In this document: piece after piece, positions 1-27,530 of the stretch
Layout: every line of letters begins with the position of its first letter
How positions within the stretch are numbered: position 1 is the stretch's first letter
Source: Trichoplax adhaerens
Lineage: Eukaryota > Placozoa > Uniplacotomia > Trichoplacea > Trichoplacidae
Reading direction: 5' to 3'
Assembly (NCBI RefSeq): GCF_000150275.1
Contig: NW_002060951.1
Location: 1,436,297 to 1,500,296, forward strand
DNA: 64,000 nt
Notes under the pieces: generated by a model
Database searches by the model: none
What the model was told of the DNA's origin: nothing
Seen by the model: the letters and a program-made list of their open reading frames with translations, nothing else
Made by a program: the position numbers and the translations under genes

Positions 1-1705
1 GCTATATGACTTTGAGTTATGAAATGATGTAGGAATTGAAAGATCAGAACGTTACTAACAATATTGGTTGTCATATTGATACTGTACAATCAGGACAAAT
101 AAAACTCTTTAAGGTTCATGTTGCAATTTGTAATTTTGACAATATAATAGATCACCAGTTTATGTCATGGCAGCATATTATGCAAATACAGGCTAATTAA
201 TGCTACATCAGACTACGCTTACCAAATCAAATAAACATTTATCGTTATACGTATAGATTGGGTATGATAGACTCTACTGTTGCTTATAGCAATATAAGCT
301 ACGCATACACGGATGTGTTAAAGATGACTGACGTCAAGATATACATGTATAGAATATGAACATGATCGATTTTATTTAGCGACTAATTTAATGGATCAGT
401 TAATTAATTGAAAATATTCACATGACTAATAGGACCGCTCACCAGCTTATTATTTGAATTAGAATCTATCCATAGCGCCCTGAATTCTAGCTTTAAAGTA
501 GTTTAAGTGTTAGCCATTTGCAACTAATTAAAAAAAATTCTGGATTCAATGTAATATACTCATAATTTAAGGTATTTTTCTACATTTTCCTAGCGTAGGC
601 GAGCATACTTATTAATATATAGTTTAAATTCTAAGATCAACTAACAATCTCATGCCATTGTACAAGAAAAACGCAAAAATGCGATTTATTATGATCTATT
701 ACCTAATCTGTACACGTTGGTTGTAGATATTCTAAATAAGAACTGCCGGTAATATATAGTAAAATCAGTCCAGATGACATGCTACTCAGATTAATAAGAG
801 ATATAAAGTAAAGTAACATAATTATATTCATTAATAATGATAAATAACGAATTAGACAGCTACTGTTTTTAACTTGTCGATTATACATGCTTATAGGACG
901 TAAAAGCGCATTTTTATCATTAAATATTCGAAATGTATAGTTTTCTGTGAAGTTCTACTACATCATGAGAAGAACAATTTAAACAGCTATCTATAATTTA
1001 TAATTTAAATTCAGAAATATCACAATATACAGTAACGGAAACAACTCTTAAACTACTTTTGTGAATATTTATGTATTAATTAGATCTAAAATATTTCTTC
1101 TAAATTATACTGTATAAGAATACCTTCAAAAATTATCGAGATTGAAATGCATGTAGATATATACAATGCTTATAATAAAGAATAAAAGGATTCTTCAAAT
1201 TTTACAAATACGCTACCAATGCTTCTTCTCATATTTTAGAAGCAAGACATGGTGTCGTTTAAAAATATTGACACTGTAAGCAAGCTCTGGCTATGGCCTA
1301 ACTTTTAAAAAATACTCAACATGTCTAACAAGCAGATTTAGCTAAGTTAAGTCCACGCCGAATACTAGATTATATCACAGGAATATAATGGTGCTCTTTA
1401 CACGCAAAATGAGGTGCAGTTGTATTTGACAGCATTGATCAATATACAACAGCTATCCAACTGGTAAATAAGTTACATCGTCTTCCCGAGGTATCAGATA
1501 CAAGGCTTTATTGCTAGTTAGATTGATAATATCAGCAATTGCTTATATACTTATACGTGTAAATATCTTTTCAATCAATGAAAATCCTGTCTTTACATAA
1601 TACCTGCGGCGCATTATTAATTCTAATTACGTGAAAGATATACTAGATTTTAAATCTGTGATCTTTCAAATAATGATTAATCCTTATTTTATAAACATTC
1701 GTTCT
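1..1705. other. 3' flank of receptor guanylate cyclase gene; no gene seen
   Basis: AT-rich sequence with no exon that I can support on either strand. It includes the 3' untranslated side of the minus-strand receptor cyclase. A minus-strand AATAAA (read as TTTATT on the plus strand) lies at 1507-1512, about 200 bases past the stop codon, and is a possible polyadenylation signal. The short open frame at 703-888 has no recognisable motif and looks like chance. Confidence 0.5.
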
Positions 1706-14557
<12,852 letters not shown>

Positions 14558-14611
14558 TTTTTTTTGTCGATTATTGCTATCTATTGCTCTCTTAGGCCAT
14601 AAAATCGTCAT

Positions 14612-17600
14612 GGTGTCGGGCTTAAAAATGTATCAGGTACGATATTTTAGTTAGCAGTTGGATAGTTAGCACAAAAAATCAATCTATAAGATAATATCTC
14701 AATGGATTATGCTGTAGACTAACAAAGATACTGAGATAGATGAAATTGATAAGAGAATTTACTCAAGCCAAGTAATTTCAGAATCGATACATGAATGTAT
14801 CCAATCGATGTGATGTTGCAGTTGTTTGATGTTTTCTTTCACTTATTGTTAACTTAATTGGATGTTAGAATTTTAATTGAATCGACGTAAATATTCAAAA
14901 AATAGTAGATGCAGATTAACTTCTTTCTCTTTTTACAGTATTTTCCTTTGGATTCTTTTCTGAAATAGTAAATATTGCCAATAAAAGCCTAAAACATATT
15001 CCAAAATGAGTAATCAATTTTAAAAATAAATGTAAAACATAAATATCAGAAGAGAATACGATGGTATGTATCTGAGTCGGTTACAGTCACAATAATAAAT
15101 AGATAAGTTTACTTATATGATTCTATACCTATCCTTTTTAATCTTCGATTATGTTAAAGGATTAAACCTGATCTCATTTGAATAGAATACAAATTAGAAT
15201 TGGATATTATTATAGAGAAGAACATTCGTTGAATATTTTATTGTTAATAATTTGGGGTATCCCAAACGATTATAATTATCAGAATGAATATCTGAATGAA
15301 TTCTGAACAGGATGTCGAAAGAGTAGAATACAGAAGTAATTAAAAAAAGGGCTTTGAAGTATTTGTAATAGTTAATGACTGACTCGTGAGGTTTCAAAAT
15401 TTTAAAGTAAAATGTAGAGATAAACTTATTTTTATGATAGTTCGATTTTATACCGGATGCTTTTTTTTATCATTAGCGCTAAATGAAAAGATATTACTGT
15501 ACGCATATTAACTAGCGTGCTGATATAATACAGGACTGTACTTTATCATAAGAACTCTTTGGCAGTGTTTTCACTTCTTTTTACAATATCGTTATCTAAA
15601 TATACCTTTTTGAAACAGATGTGAGTGTAGTTTATTAGCATATGTACCTGTAATAATTCATAAACTTACGTCTGGCTTGACAAATTTCGAAGTTAATTTT
15701 CCCCAGGGAGGATTGCATAGACATATAGAATCATTCGCTAATTGACTAGTAGAACGATCAGTTTATATTACGTTTTCTATATTTTAATGCTTCAAGGTTT
15801 TTTTAAGCTAGTTTATAGCAATTTTGAAAGATATCGCTCAGTTGGCAATTTCATACTTAATTGAGAGGTAGAAAAGAGATTTCGTTTTTCTTCCTTTTGA
15901 TATCCTCTAGCTAGTGTTATAGAGTACTTAATGGCAGAAACAAGATAATTAATTGTGTTATAATAATGGTAGAGTTAGACGACTTGGTTGCTGGGATTTT
16001 TAAACTCGTTGATGATGACAAGATGATGATAACCTCTAAAAAAATGAATTACAAATAAGAAATTAAGAATAGCAGCTTATTATCGATGACAATTTTGATT
16101 TTGGTATCAAAATGATAAAATCGTCAATATCCACGGAAATGTTCTAGTTTGTCTTACATCTAGATTACCTTATTTTCGATGATTCGTTTTTCGATTGATA
16201 TTGTAAAGTCTTGAAATAACTTTTATTTTACAAATAAAGACGATAGCGTAGTCTTGAATCAATATTTCTTTACTGTTTTAAGAAAAGTAATTTCACTCAA
16301 GGTAGAGTTGATTGGATGCATGAATACTGCAAAATAGATTGTTAAAATAGTAATTAATAGCAAGTTTTAATATTACTGTTTCACGTTTAAATAATTCTAC
16401 AGTATGGTCAGTGGAGAAGTGAAGATGGGCGAAGTACGAAAAAAACGCCGGATGAAAATCCATATATTGCCATCAGCGGCATACAATATCAATAAAGTGA
16501 TATAAAAAGACTGCAATGCAATCATGTCGATTGTTCATGTTCTATTCAATTGCAATTTCTAATTTACTATCCAATTTTCAATCTAGCCTTTATAATGTGT
16601 GATTGAGTGATACATATGTGTACAAGGATAGACTATCTCTCTTGAACTAATTTGAATCAAATAGGAAAGGGAGGGGTGGAGAGAATACTGATTAACTATA
16701 TACAATTTCAATACGACAAGAGAGGAAATCCATATCAAATGGAAAAATGAATGCTTGACAATGAATAACAATAATCATCGACGATGATGATAATAATAAC
16801 AATAATAATATTATTAAAAATGATAATAATATTAATAACAATTATAAATAAACTTGAGACACCAATGATCGATTACTCGACTATGATATTAATTAATACC
16901 ATTTGATCCAACAATACAAGTTGATTTCAATAAGGTGACAATTACTGAAATATCGAAAAAAATTTCTTCCACAAATTTTGTCGGCCCATTATTAATGGCT
17001 TTAATTGTCGGCTATTTTTTTGAACAGTTTGTCATTAATTCTAAGTAAGAATGAACAATACCTACAACATGGTGATGATCAAATTCAACAATGTCTACAG
17101 CACATAGTTACCAATTCGCTCCTGGCAAAAATAAAAAAATAAAGATATAAATGGAAAATGAAAAATAAATAAAAAATAATCATGATCCTATATCAGAGTC
17201 TAAATAATTATAAATATGGGAAAATTATTTTTCCTACAAGCAATACAAGAAAGTGTTAGAGGCATTCCATGATAAAAATATGATTTAGCTATTGAGGGTA
17301 TAACGGACTAAAATAGAAGATTGAGAAATTTACATAGAAAACATCCAGCGATCGGCTCGAATACAATAGAAAGCGATAACATAAATTAATACACTAAAAA
17401 ATATCAAAACAATTCAAAATGAAGGACAACGCAAAAGATGGATGGGTTGAGTTTTTCTCTCACCATAATGGTTACGTTATATTGTACTATAACAGCAATA
17501 ACTAATTATTATCGGTCAAGAGCTACAAACTCATCAATCAATTAATTAAAATGAAATCTCGAGACTTCCAATATTTCCTAAACTGTTGGACAACTTGTGC

Positions 17601-18980
17601 TTATTTCTTTCCTCGATTTCCATTTCTATTCGGCCATTAAAGTCTATTACTACGATGCACGTATACAACAAATATCGTACATAGAGATATTATAGATCCT
17701 TTAACTTGATAATTTGAATTTTTCACCCTACCGAATTCACAATAACTCAATTCTAATTACAGTTCTAGTATAGTCAATATTAGTTGGAGGTGTTATTTTG
17801 TAACTCGTACATATCAATGGTTCGATTATTGATGAAAAAGTTCCACTAGGCGTCCATTTTTGTACAATAATATACACGTAGGATTGAAAGTCAAGGTAAT
17901 TTATATAAAGGAAATAAAGGACGTTTCTAATCGATGTTAACAATTTTGTGCTATAAATATATATCACTGAAATACAGTACTCTGAAACCATTTAATAACA
18001 AAAGCGTGATATTATTAAGCTAACAACGAATAACTTATAAGGCAAAATCTTTAACCATGTAATTCTCTTTACTGTTATAAAAATTTAATATACTGATTGT
18101 TTCTTATCGTTCTAGAAGGTTAAAGTGCTGAATCTATAAAGTGATGACAATAAATAAATAAACAGCAGGCTATTCCAACGTACTCGCATATTGATATTTT
18201 AATGCTGCCCGGTAGAATTATTTCGATTATGACAAAGTTACCTTTTTAGGTGCTAATATGAAGGGAGGTTTTCGAAAGTAGGCTTATTGTTTGTGGTACG
18301 TAAATATTAAATTGAAATGCAACATTTTATCATTGAACGAAGACAATTATAAACGCGAGAAAACTTTGTTCTCCGTATTTATGGTAAGGAAGTGCGCAGT
18401 TTCTGACTTAGAGTAGACCAACGGAGTTGTTTTATTTATACTCGTATTAATAGGATAAGCCTAAAGTTAACTTGGCTCTATCTTTATCTTTGTTAAGGTG
18501 AGTTTTCAACATCGTAATACAGCAAGTCATTCAATACAATAGAAAAGTCTTTTTATTTGTCATAATCATCATTTTCACTAATAGCCACTTTTACATACCT
18601 TTTTGGAACAATATTACGCAGTTAGCCAATCTCCTACGTTATTTGCTACCTTTGCTTCAATACCTGAACAGTTTTGCATTATAACTTATTGCATGTTATC
18701 TCATCCACGTATTCTACTTGTATTTAGTCAGCCGTTTCTGGTTACTTTTCAGTTACAATTTATGCAGGATGAATGAATCTTTCCTTTATAGCACTAAAAT
18801 ACTGAGTTTAAAGAATAATAAAAGAATAAAAATTAGGTATAGAAACAAGAAAGTGCACATCAATTGTGGCAAAATAAAACATCGGATCGTTTCTCACTTG
18901 ATAAAGAAATGAAAGATCAATAAATTATAGTTCTGTCTCGGATTATATATATAGATTATACTATTTGGCACGATGACCAT
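14612..18980. other. Gene-poor intergenic DNA upstream of the receptor cyclase
   Basis: AT-rich sequence that includes the promoter side of the minus-strand receptor cyclase. It has a simple-sequence patch rich in AAT/GAT triplets at about 16768-16846. One possible minus-strand exon at 15670-15745 is described in the findings. The other open frames (15194-15397, 16583-16771, 17737-17991) have no recognisable domains. Confidence 0.4.
16768..16846. repeat. AAT/GAT-rich simple sequence
   Basis: An imperfect run of AAT, GAT and ATT triplets, probably a degraded trinucleotide microsatellite. It lies in non-coding DNA. Confidence 0.7.
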
Positions 18981-19004
18981 AATGACCGGGCAAACTAATA
19001 AATC

Positions 19005-19096
19005 ATTCCCGGGAATGGCCGGGCGTTCCCGGGAAAGACCGGGCGTTCCCTGGAATGACCGGGCGTTCCCTGGCATGGCCGACTCCCGGGATTGGC
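19005..19096. repeat. GC-rich 20-bp minisatellite
   Basis: Three adjacent 20-base units of the form CCGGGCGTTCCCTGGAATGA lie at 19019-19038, 19039-19058 and 19059-19078, with degraded units on both sides (CCCGGGAATGG before, CCCGGGATTGG after). Units contain the inverted pairs CCCGGG and TTCCCGGGAA, so each can fold back. The block is strikingly GC-rich in an otherwise AT-rich window. An open frame across it on the minus strand (18894-19139) arises from the repeat and is not a gene. Confidence 0.85.
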
Positions 19097-19139
19097 CGTA
19101 ACATATACGTGTCATATATGTACTACTACAATAATTCAT

Positions 19140-22100
19140 TATAAGCTCGGAAAATAAGAAATAATTTGCTTTTAACGTTTTATTTCTTTGCTTACTATCT
19201 TAGTAACATTTTAAACTAGAGGTGCTAGAATGAATGTCTAAATTATGACCTATACGTACATATATTCTTATTAAGAGATGATAAAGAGTAAAAATCAGAT
19301 CATTGGTTAGTCATTCCAGTATGCCAACGTTTAGAGTGATTAATTAATTATCAACGTACAGTAGAAGTTGATGAATGTTGAAGGGTAAGTATCCAGACTA
19401 TCCATTTTGTTGATAGTTCCTTATCGCTCTAGCGTAAGAATTGGGGGGATTTTATTTATTCAAATTGATGGACATTACAGGACAATACATGGAAATGGAC
19501 TTTATTCCTTTTATCAACGCTTCCGTAATAAGATGCTGCTACCAAATCGTAGGTGGAGTTAAGGCTTCATTACGTATACAGATTACAATATAATAAAATT
19601 CATTATGATCTTAACTAGGGTCCTTTAAGAAATTTCAGCATAACGCGTACGGTAGCACGAATGACAGAAATTAGACTATAAATGATAGATGAACAAATAA
19701 TTCCAGTAACTAATGGTCTATTAATTCTTTCTACAAAGTCCTTTTAACAGTAATCAGCTTTTTGATTTTTCCCTTTATATCAAATCCATCTGTAGTATAT
19801 ATGATTCTTTCTGTAGATTTACAACATAAAAATATTAACAGGCCTTGACGATTTATTTATACCCATTTGCTATAGCGATCTCAATGATCGCTCAGATATA
19901 TAATGCACAAATTATTACTGGTGCAACTCTTTATATTATCATAAATCAGCGTAAATTTAAAAGTCTACAAAAACGAAAGGAGTAAAATTGGTTATATCCT
20001 ACTGTACGCCCTTTAGTACGTGTTTCATTCACTGTAAGATTTAGAGAGCATACAAATCATAATTAGACTTTTCTTAAATAAAAGGTATGATAATATCAAA
20101 GAGAGCAGATGTCCTCTTTCATTTGTGAATATATTATTCTGATATATTTGATATAAATTTATATTTATAAGATATAACGAAAATAGCAAAGGTAGTAAAT
20201 ATTTTAGCTTGTAATAGAAGGTATACTATAATTATCTTTCAGAGTGATAAATATGGACAAGGCAAAACATAACTTTGTTCTAGGTTGTCACCATGTTCTA
20301 ACATGAATTCATAAAATCATCAAAAGAACAGCTTATTATATGCTTATAGGTAATTAGGGGTAGTCTAACGACGTATCTACTAACTTCTTGATACCATAAA
20401 GGCAAGTAAACGCGAAATCGTTTATACTATTTCAATCGTGTATAATGTAAAATCGCCCTTCTTCGTCTTTTGCAAATTAATTATTACATATCTGAATAAA
20501 TGTCAAAGCAACATTTGTTTATATCATTGCGAGCAAATATGACTTTACTTACAGTAATATTATTCATTTATTCAAGCAGGAAACAATTAGATTTAAGAAA
20601 TTTTTAGATTTGACTTAAACTATTTCTATTCTATCCGTTTAATAACTTTGTTCAGCTGATATTAATTCTGTGATAATATCACGCCAATACTGCAACTGAA
20701 TTTTTGCAATATTCCTTTATTCAATTTATTAAAAGTTTTCAACATTTCAGTCGAGTATCCTACGAATAATTATTGTCCTATTCATACTACTAATGCTCTG
20801 TAGGAGATATTTTATTACGTGAATGTAGTGAAGATGTTTATGTATAAATCAATTGAAGTATTAACAAACTGGACAATTAATTTATAATCACCCCCTAAAT
20901 AATCGAATGTGTTATAGGTAGCAGAAGGTATATTTAGATTATATGGAATACCATCAAATTTCGTTAACAATATTATAGCGTAGTAAATATGTAGAATGTG
21001 GATTCTCTGTACATTCGTATTCAACAAAGATACTATAGCTAATTAAATGACAGCTGGAGCACTCACCGAAATCACGTTCATTCATTTAGTTTTTGGCTGA
21101 TATACTTTTTTACTTTCCTTGCTTCACCAATATAAGAATAATGGTACAAAAAATTTTAGTTTTCATTTGGAGTGATCTACCTATATAAAGAAAAATTTTT
21201 TATTATCAAATCAATGTTACACAGTACATCCTACTAATACTCGTTACTGCACTTTAAGGGCAATAAATTATTAATATTCTGTTCCAATCAGATCGGTTAT
21301 AACATATCTATTCCACTGATGATATAATTAGCTAATAAATGATTACAAATAGTTTATACAGAGCAGAATTTTTTAGTGAAATAATACCATCAATTTTTAT
21401 ATAGCTATAAATCCAGCAATTATTATTATAATTCTATTGTTAATTGAGATTAGAAGGCTATACACTATGAAGTGCCTTGCCATTGAATTATTGGATAAGC
21501 AGGCACCTAATATATTAATGAACGGCCAAGTGTAATTGTGTCCATTGATGGTTTTAAAACTGTCTGCGAGTGTTTTAATATAATAATTCACTTCATCATA
21601 ATTATTAATTAATGATAGCACATGAAATTTACAGCTTGTAAAGATTAATAGTAGCATCCTAAACATTTACGCTAATGCAATTGCAGGTCTTGATTGAGTG
21701 CAACAAACGAAAAGTATTTCGTCGTTTAATTATCGTATAGTAATATCTAGAGGTCATGAAGGTATATTGCATTAATAAAATCCTAATAAAGAGTATTAAT
21801 TAGTCTATAGAATCTCTAGATCCCTGTATATCAGCTGACAAGTCACAACATTTAGTATTAGCATAGTCATTTTTCAAGTAATCCCTATTGTAATATAGAA
21901 ATATGCAGTCTAGTATGAAATATATGTCATACCAGATGTTGTGTTTCATAATCTTGAGTTAATACTAATAACTACAGAAGGTTGGTACTACCCTTAGCTA
22001 GTAAAGAAGACAGGAAATTATGTACTATGTATATAGTCAAAGTTAATAGAAAAAGGAAGTAAAGTTTGGTAAAAGCCGAATGCTTCTATTCCTACTCATT

Positions 22101-25100
22101 TTTCTCTTAGATCGAAATTTCGTAGCTCTTGTACCTACGCTGTCTTCAATTGTTTCGTTGTATATTAATTATAGGATTGTGAAAGCAAGGGACGAAATTA
22201 GTATACGTAGCAGTATCTACAGCTATAACTAGTCAATAAGTGTAATTAGATCCATACTTACAGTATATCACATAAATTATACTATGCTGTAGACAATCAT
22301 TATAATCTTAGCATGAAAACCGCAGCAGTAATAGCGGATGCGGATTTATATATAAACGTATTATATATATATATCTACTAGTTTAGCATACTTGTTGTTC
22401 TACTCAGCACACCAGTTATATCTGACTTAGTCGGGCAGAAATTGCAGCTCATGATAAATTTTAAACACGAAAGGCAGTCCTCAAATCTTGAATTTTACCT
22501 GTTATTACTTTCACTATATATATATTACGTTAATACTCGTACATTCATGATAGTGATGCTACACAATCAGCATGCAACCGGATATAGCAGTTTCAAGATA
22601 TTGATTCAAGACTTTAATTTTATTACCAGAAAATTTCCCTGCTTCAATAAACGGGCTCAAAATTATAGCCTAGATGTTTTCAAGAATGAAATTCATGCAT
22701 TGATTTTTAATTATAAAATACAGTACTGAATATAATTTTAGTTTTAATATACAGTACGTCTATTATACTAGTGTATAATATCGCAAAATGTGCTCTACGT
22801 AACATAGTCCATAGGCTACTGTAACTAGCGATAAAACGTGCTTAAGGCAAGGACTACTAAAAGAAAATAGAAGGATATAGCTTGATTTAATACAGTGATT
22901 TCACAGTACCTTGAAAGTGTGATGATTTAGTAATACTGTAACATGAAGTAAAGCAATTGTATGATGTAAAATAGTCGGTTAAGCTTATTAAGCTTATAAA
23001 AGTAATTGTAGATTTTGGTTTGTAACTGTACACAGTATATGGGTATAAATCTCGCATACTCTCTTCATCGTTTGTAAACTGGAAAGTCAGAAAGATTTTA
23101 TCGAATCAAGCTTTTCTTACGGCACGTATAAAATGGGTAAAATGGGTAAAATATAACAGAGGATGATCCTTGATCTCCTTTGAATTCTATCAAGTTTATT
23201 TCTGTTGAGCCAACTGCTATTTCATGAACTGACTTTTCTATAAGATTTTTCGGTTGAATAAGCCCCTGGCTGCAGTTAATAATTAAAATACTCGGTATGT
23301 AGAGTGCAAATAACAACTCTGGCGTTAGCACGTACGAATATGTATGATTGTCGCCTCCATGTTTATAAGATGCACACTCTAGTCTGGACCAGATTAGACA
23401 AAGTTAACTTCCGTGTACACATTGTACAGTTGAAAATGTTACGTTTTTATATCATGTTATACGGTATTGCATTATTCTAGCATGTTATTAGGACATCAGT
23501 AGTTGACTGAATATATCTTATGTACAGCAGGTATTCATCTCACAACGCTCCGACATTATAGTTTACTGTGCAAATGATTCGCCCACGTCACTCGAATATT
23601 AGCACAGCAGTGGTTGAATGAAAAGGAGAAAAAAATAATGGATTAATAATTAATTGCATATCATTATTGCAGTACTGTACTTCAGTAGAGCTTTTTTGTC
23701 CGGAAAAAATAAATGGCTGTGGCCGTAATAATTTTAATGAGGGTTCAATATACATGTCATATTAGAGTTTGGCAACACTATTCACATACTACACTCGCAG
23801 TAGAACATTTAACTGATACAGAATCGATACATGGAGGGAGGCCAGCAGTTCCTTCCTGGTTCAATCATAGACGTATCTACTCAACGTATGCAGTACAATA
23901 ATACCTTCTAGTCAAGCATAGTAATCATGGTAGCATCCACTTAACATTACTGTACTATAATGTATTTTAGGAGTCGATCAAAACGAAAATTATTTTCTTT
24001 GTTGATGTTGCATCAATTATTATAATATTAAATTTAAATCATTTTGTGTGTGTATGTTGTACAGTTGAATAAAGTACATTATTTTGTCTACTCTGTCCAA
24101 CTATTTTATTCAATATTGGGAATTTAGCATTGATCAACGATGAAACAAGCATATGAAAGGGATTTTGTGCTAGTGTAAATATAAATATATCGTTCATGAA
24201 AGCAAGACTGAAGGCACAATTAATTATCTACTGTTATTGATACTTACCGCTACAAAGTATAAAAATTTGTAAGATGCAAGCCCGTCTAGTGTGGTAATAT
24301 CAACTACTAATACTAACTACGTAAAACAACAAGTGGTGCCGTAATAACAACAACAGCATACGTCAAGATATTTCAAAAATTTGAAGTATGACAGATTTTC
24401 TTATTTGTTAAGGCAATTCTGTGGACATTGACAAGGAGAATATAACACTACGCTCATAGTATACGGTCATAGACTATAGTATTGGAAAATTCGGATCCAG
24501 TTTCAAGTACTGTATGTTAAGTCACCGATTCGCTAGAATTGAGTTTGTTATGGTCAATTTTTCAAGTAATAAAAACAATATAAACTTACCTACACCATCT
24601 AACCTTACGCGTATGCTACTATATTGATTGATAGGCACCTGTAATATGTTAACAGAATCGTCTACCTTATCCGCGAGATATTTATGTGAAAATGATATGC
24701 ACTAATTAATAACCAAATCTGTGACGTCTTTAATGCGCTAGAAGCAATGGAATTGCAATCAATGCTGAATTATAGATAATTACTAATTACTAAGTTTATA
24801 CTGTTTCACTATACTATACAGTATACAACTTCGTCGGAGACATAATTTGGTAACAATGTGGCACTTGTGTACAAGCGCTATCGTACTGTATATGTGAAAT
24901 GAAAACTCGTCGAATAATAACAATGTTTACTCTGTAAACCAACAAGCCCTGCAGCAGCATAGAAATGATAGGATCAAGTCCAATAAATTACAATTTCAGT
25001 TGAATTTTGATTGAGAATGTAATCGTTGACAAAATACTTACATGTACTTGAATTTAGATCTAGATTTTTTTGGAGGAACCTTCGGTTACAATTTGTGGGT

Positions 25101-26740
25101 AATGCAGAAGTTAACGAAAGTAAAACAATGTCTCTTTCGGTATCCAATATACAGTGATTAGTTTACGGCCTGTATAATGTTGCCAAGTTGCTATAAATCT
25201 TGATTTAAAACAGTTGATTACTGCATACCGGCAATTTCTTAAGAGTACCTAGCTTTCATTTGCAATGTATCGTGTTAAAGAAAAAAAAATTCCAATCTTG
25301 TTTTTAATTAAATGCCTCTAGAAAGTAAGCAAGGAAGTTCCAAGCTGTTTTACAAGAATTTACTGCAATACTGTACAAATGTACATCTGTATATTTGCAC
25401 AAAGTGAACACTGTAATCTATAATATGGTTTAATGGTCTGATACTTTAATGTCAAACTTTACCAGTTATTATATACCTGGATACTAAAATAGAAACAAAT
25501 TCGTAATTACTGTTGTAGTCTTGTAAATACTTACAGTAACGGAAGCTGTTTTGTAATGCCTCAAATTACAGCACCGTATGCAAATTACGGGGGTGTTTGA
25601 TATATCTTTACAGTTAAAAAATGATATATATAGCTGCAGACGTACTGCTGTGCCTTTCCGCATTCTTAATTGTATCGCACCCTGTGATACTATGCCGCTA
25701 AGTAGACAGACTTTAGATTTTTAATTAACGTTTAACATTAAAGTTAATTGCACATATGAATCATGGGCGACCGACTTGGTCGGTAGGCAGTTAGCAAATG
25801 AATGCGCGCCTGATTTATAAAATGATTGGCATTGATTGCTTTACTTTGTCGAGGTTGAAGTACTAGTTATAAATAGCAATACCTTGTTCTGTATATTGTC
25901 TGCTAATTCGAAATTTGATCGTCCACAACGCGTTTTTATTTTTTTAATTAATGAAGATATCATGAGGGATTCCTAATTGCCTAATATAACTCAAAAAGTT
26001 CCTCTTTCGTCAGGAATGATCGATAATTAATTAATGATAAAATGAAAGAGGCACAGTAACGTAAATAAATACTGTACCAACTACTTTGATAACAGGATAT
26101 TACTGTAATATTACTAATTGATGACCGTTACTGTATTACGTAGGAACTAGTAAAACGCTTATTACAGCATAATTATACGTATAGATATATCCAAATTGGA
26201 TATTATTGCACAATATACAAAGCCACAATGATCTTGGACTTCAATTTTTAGTGACGACTGCAAGAGTAATTATATTAGCTATTAAATTGTAAACATCTAC
26301 TGTAGCTATAATAGGCCTAATTAGTATGATCTGGGCTATTCTGGCACATACGGAGTATGGCGGCTGTTATTTACCATCTGTACATTGTTATACTGCGGAA
26401 TATATTTCAGGGACATTTGCACGTCCATAAGCGCCGTTAATTATTACACGTTGGTTACTTTATAGAGTCAGACAAAGATAGAAATAATCAATTTATTGAT
26501 ATCAAATTCTTGAATTTCAGCCACGTGGCAAATGATCCTTTGACATGGTTGTGGCCCACGGTGTTCTAGTTTACAAAATTGTTTTAGCTTCTTGGTTTTA
26601 CAGCAGCAGTAGAGTCGCTGCTTCTCGGACGGAAGTGATTTGTAGATGAAACAAGTACTGTAGTGCAGTAGGATTAGAAGAAAACGAGAAGAAATAATCA
26701 GATCGATTCGCATTTCAAGCATGTAATGTAATGCCCATAC
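19140..26740. other. Gene-poor intergenic DNA
   Basis: AT-rich sequence with no gene that I can support. Scattered half-sites TACTGTA and TACAGTA become more common towards the right-hand end. An (AT) run lies near 22360. Open frames at 20815-21027, 21397-21666, 22442-22729, 23713-23901 and 26468-26779 are short, lack domain motifs and are probably chance. One frame with a signal-peptide-like start (23098-23331, minus) is listed separately. Confidence 0.4.
23098..23331 (-). CDS. Possible first exon or short secreted peptide, unrecognised
   Basis: A 77-codon open frame. It starts with a hydrophobic stretch (LLFALYIPSILIINCSQG, residues about 6-23) that resembles a signal peptide, followed by a polar segment and a short aromatic repeat (FYPFYPFYTC). 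A good donor-like sequence (GTAAGA) lies just after the cysteine codon, so this could be the first exon of a secreted or membrane protein. I found no matching downstream exon. It may equally be a chance frame in AT-rich DNA. Confidence 0.2.
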   Translation of the reverse strand: MLTPELLFALYIPSILIINCSQGLIQPKNLIEKSVHEIAVGSTEINLIEFKGDQGSSSVIFYPFYPFYTCRKKSLIR

Positions 26741-26744
26741 AGTA

Positions 26745-27530
26745 CTGTACAGTAACGGTCTCTCGCGTCCACTGTACACAGTACAGTACAGTACAGCATC
26801 AAGGAAGCAGGGACACTACCTTAGGAAGAAAAGAGAGAGGGATAAAACTATTCCAACACCTATTCAGACCTCGTTTTCTTTTACAAGTCCCTGAATAAGT
26901 TCTAGCCTATTTCTGATTAATTCATTCTTTTAGGTTGCTACCTGTCGTCCAATGGATCTGTAGAATATCTACTCTACCAGTGCTCATACAGTATGTGGAG
27001 GCTGGCGAATGGACTGGTTATTCAAGTGTACAGTATAGTGCGTTTGCAACCGTATACTATACTCGCCATTACTCGGATCTACCGTACGCTAACAGCATGG
27101 GAGCTACACTACAGTCTACAGTACTGTACTGTACAGTACTACGGTACACCGTACAGTACGGACTCTACCGTACAGTACAGTACACTTTACAATACAATAG
27201 TACTGTACTGTACAGTACTGTAAACTATAAATTATTACAGTACAGTACTGTACTGTACACTGTACAGTACGGTCTACAATACTTTGTATGGTGTACCACA
27301 TCAAAAACCTCAATCCGTCCCGACATCCGTACTGTATCCCTGGTACTACAGGCAGTACAGGATACAGTTATACTGTACCTGTCGAAGGTTTGGTTCGGTA
27401 CTGTAATAATTTGTAGTTTACTACAGTATTGTACAGTATTGTAAAGTACTGTACGGTTGAGTCCGTACTGTACAGTCTGCACTGTACTGTACTATACTGT
27501 ATCCTGTAGTACCAGGGATACAGTACGGAT
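26745..27530. repeat. Dense field of TACTGTACAGTA-type palindromes
   Basis: Overlapping copies and variants of the self-complementary 12-mer TACTGTACAGTA and its halves TACTGTA and TACAGTA fill this stretch, most tightly at 27110-27270 and 27410-27500. Because the unit is its own reverse complement, long open frames appear on both strands at the same place (for example 26935-27444 plus and 27225-27482 minus); none is coding. The field lies about 0.65-1.4 kb upstream of RPLP0. Confidence 0.85.

Noticed and set aside
18894-19139. Minus-strand frame with repeated PG and RERP residues
   Set aside because: Generated by the GC-rich minisatellite.
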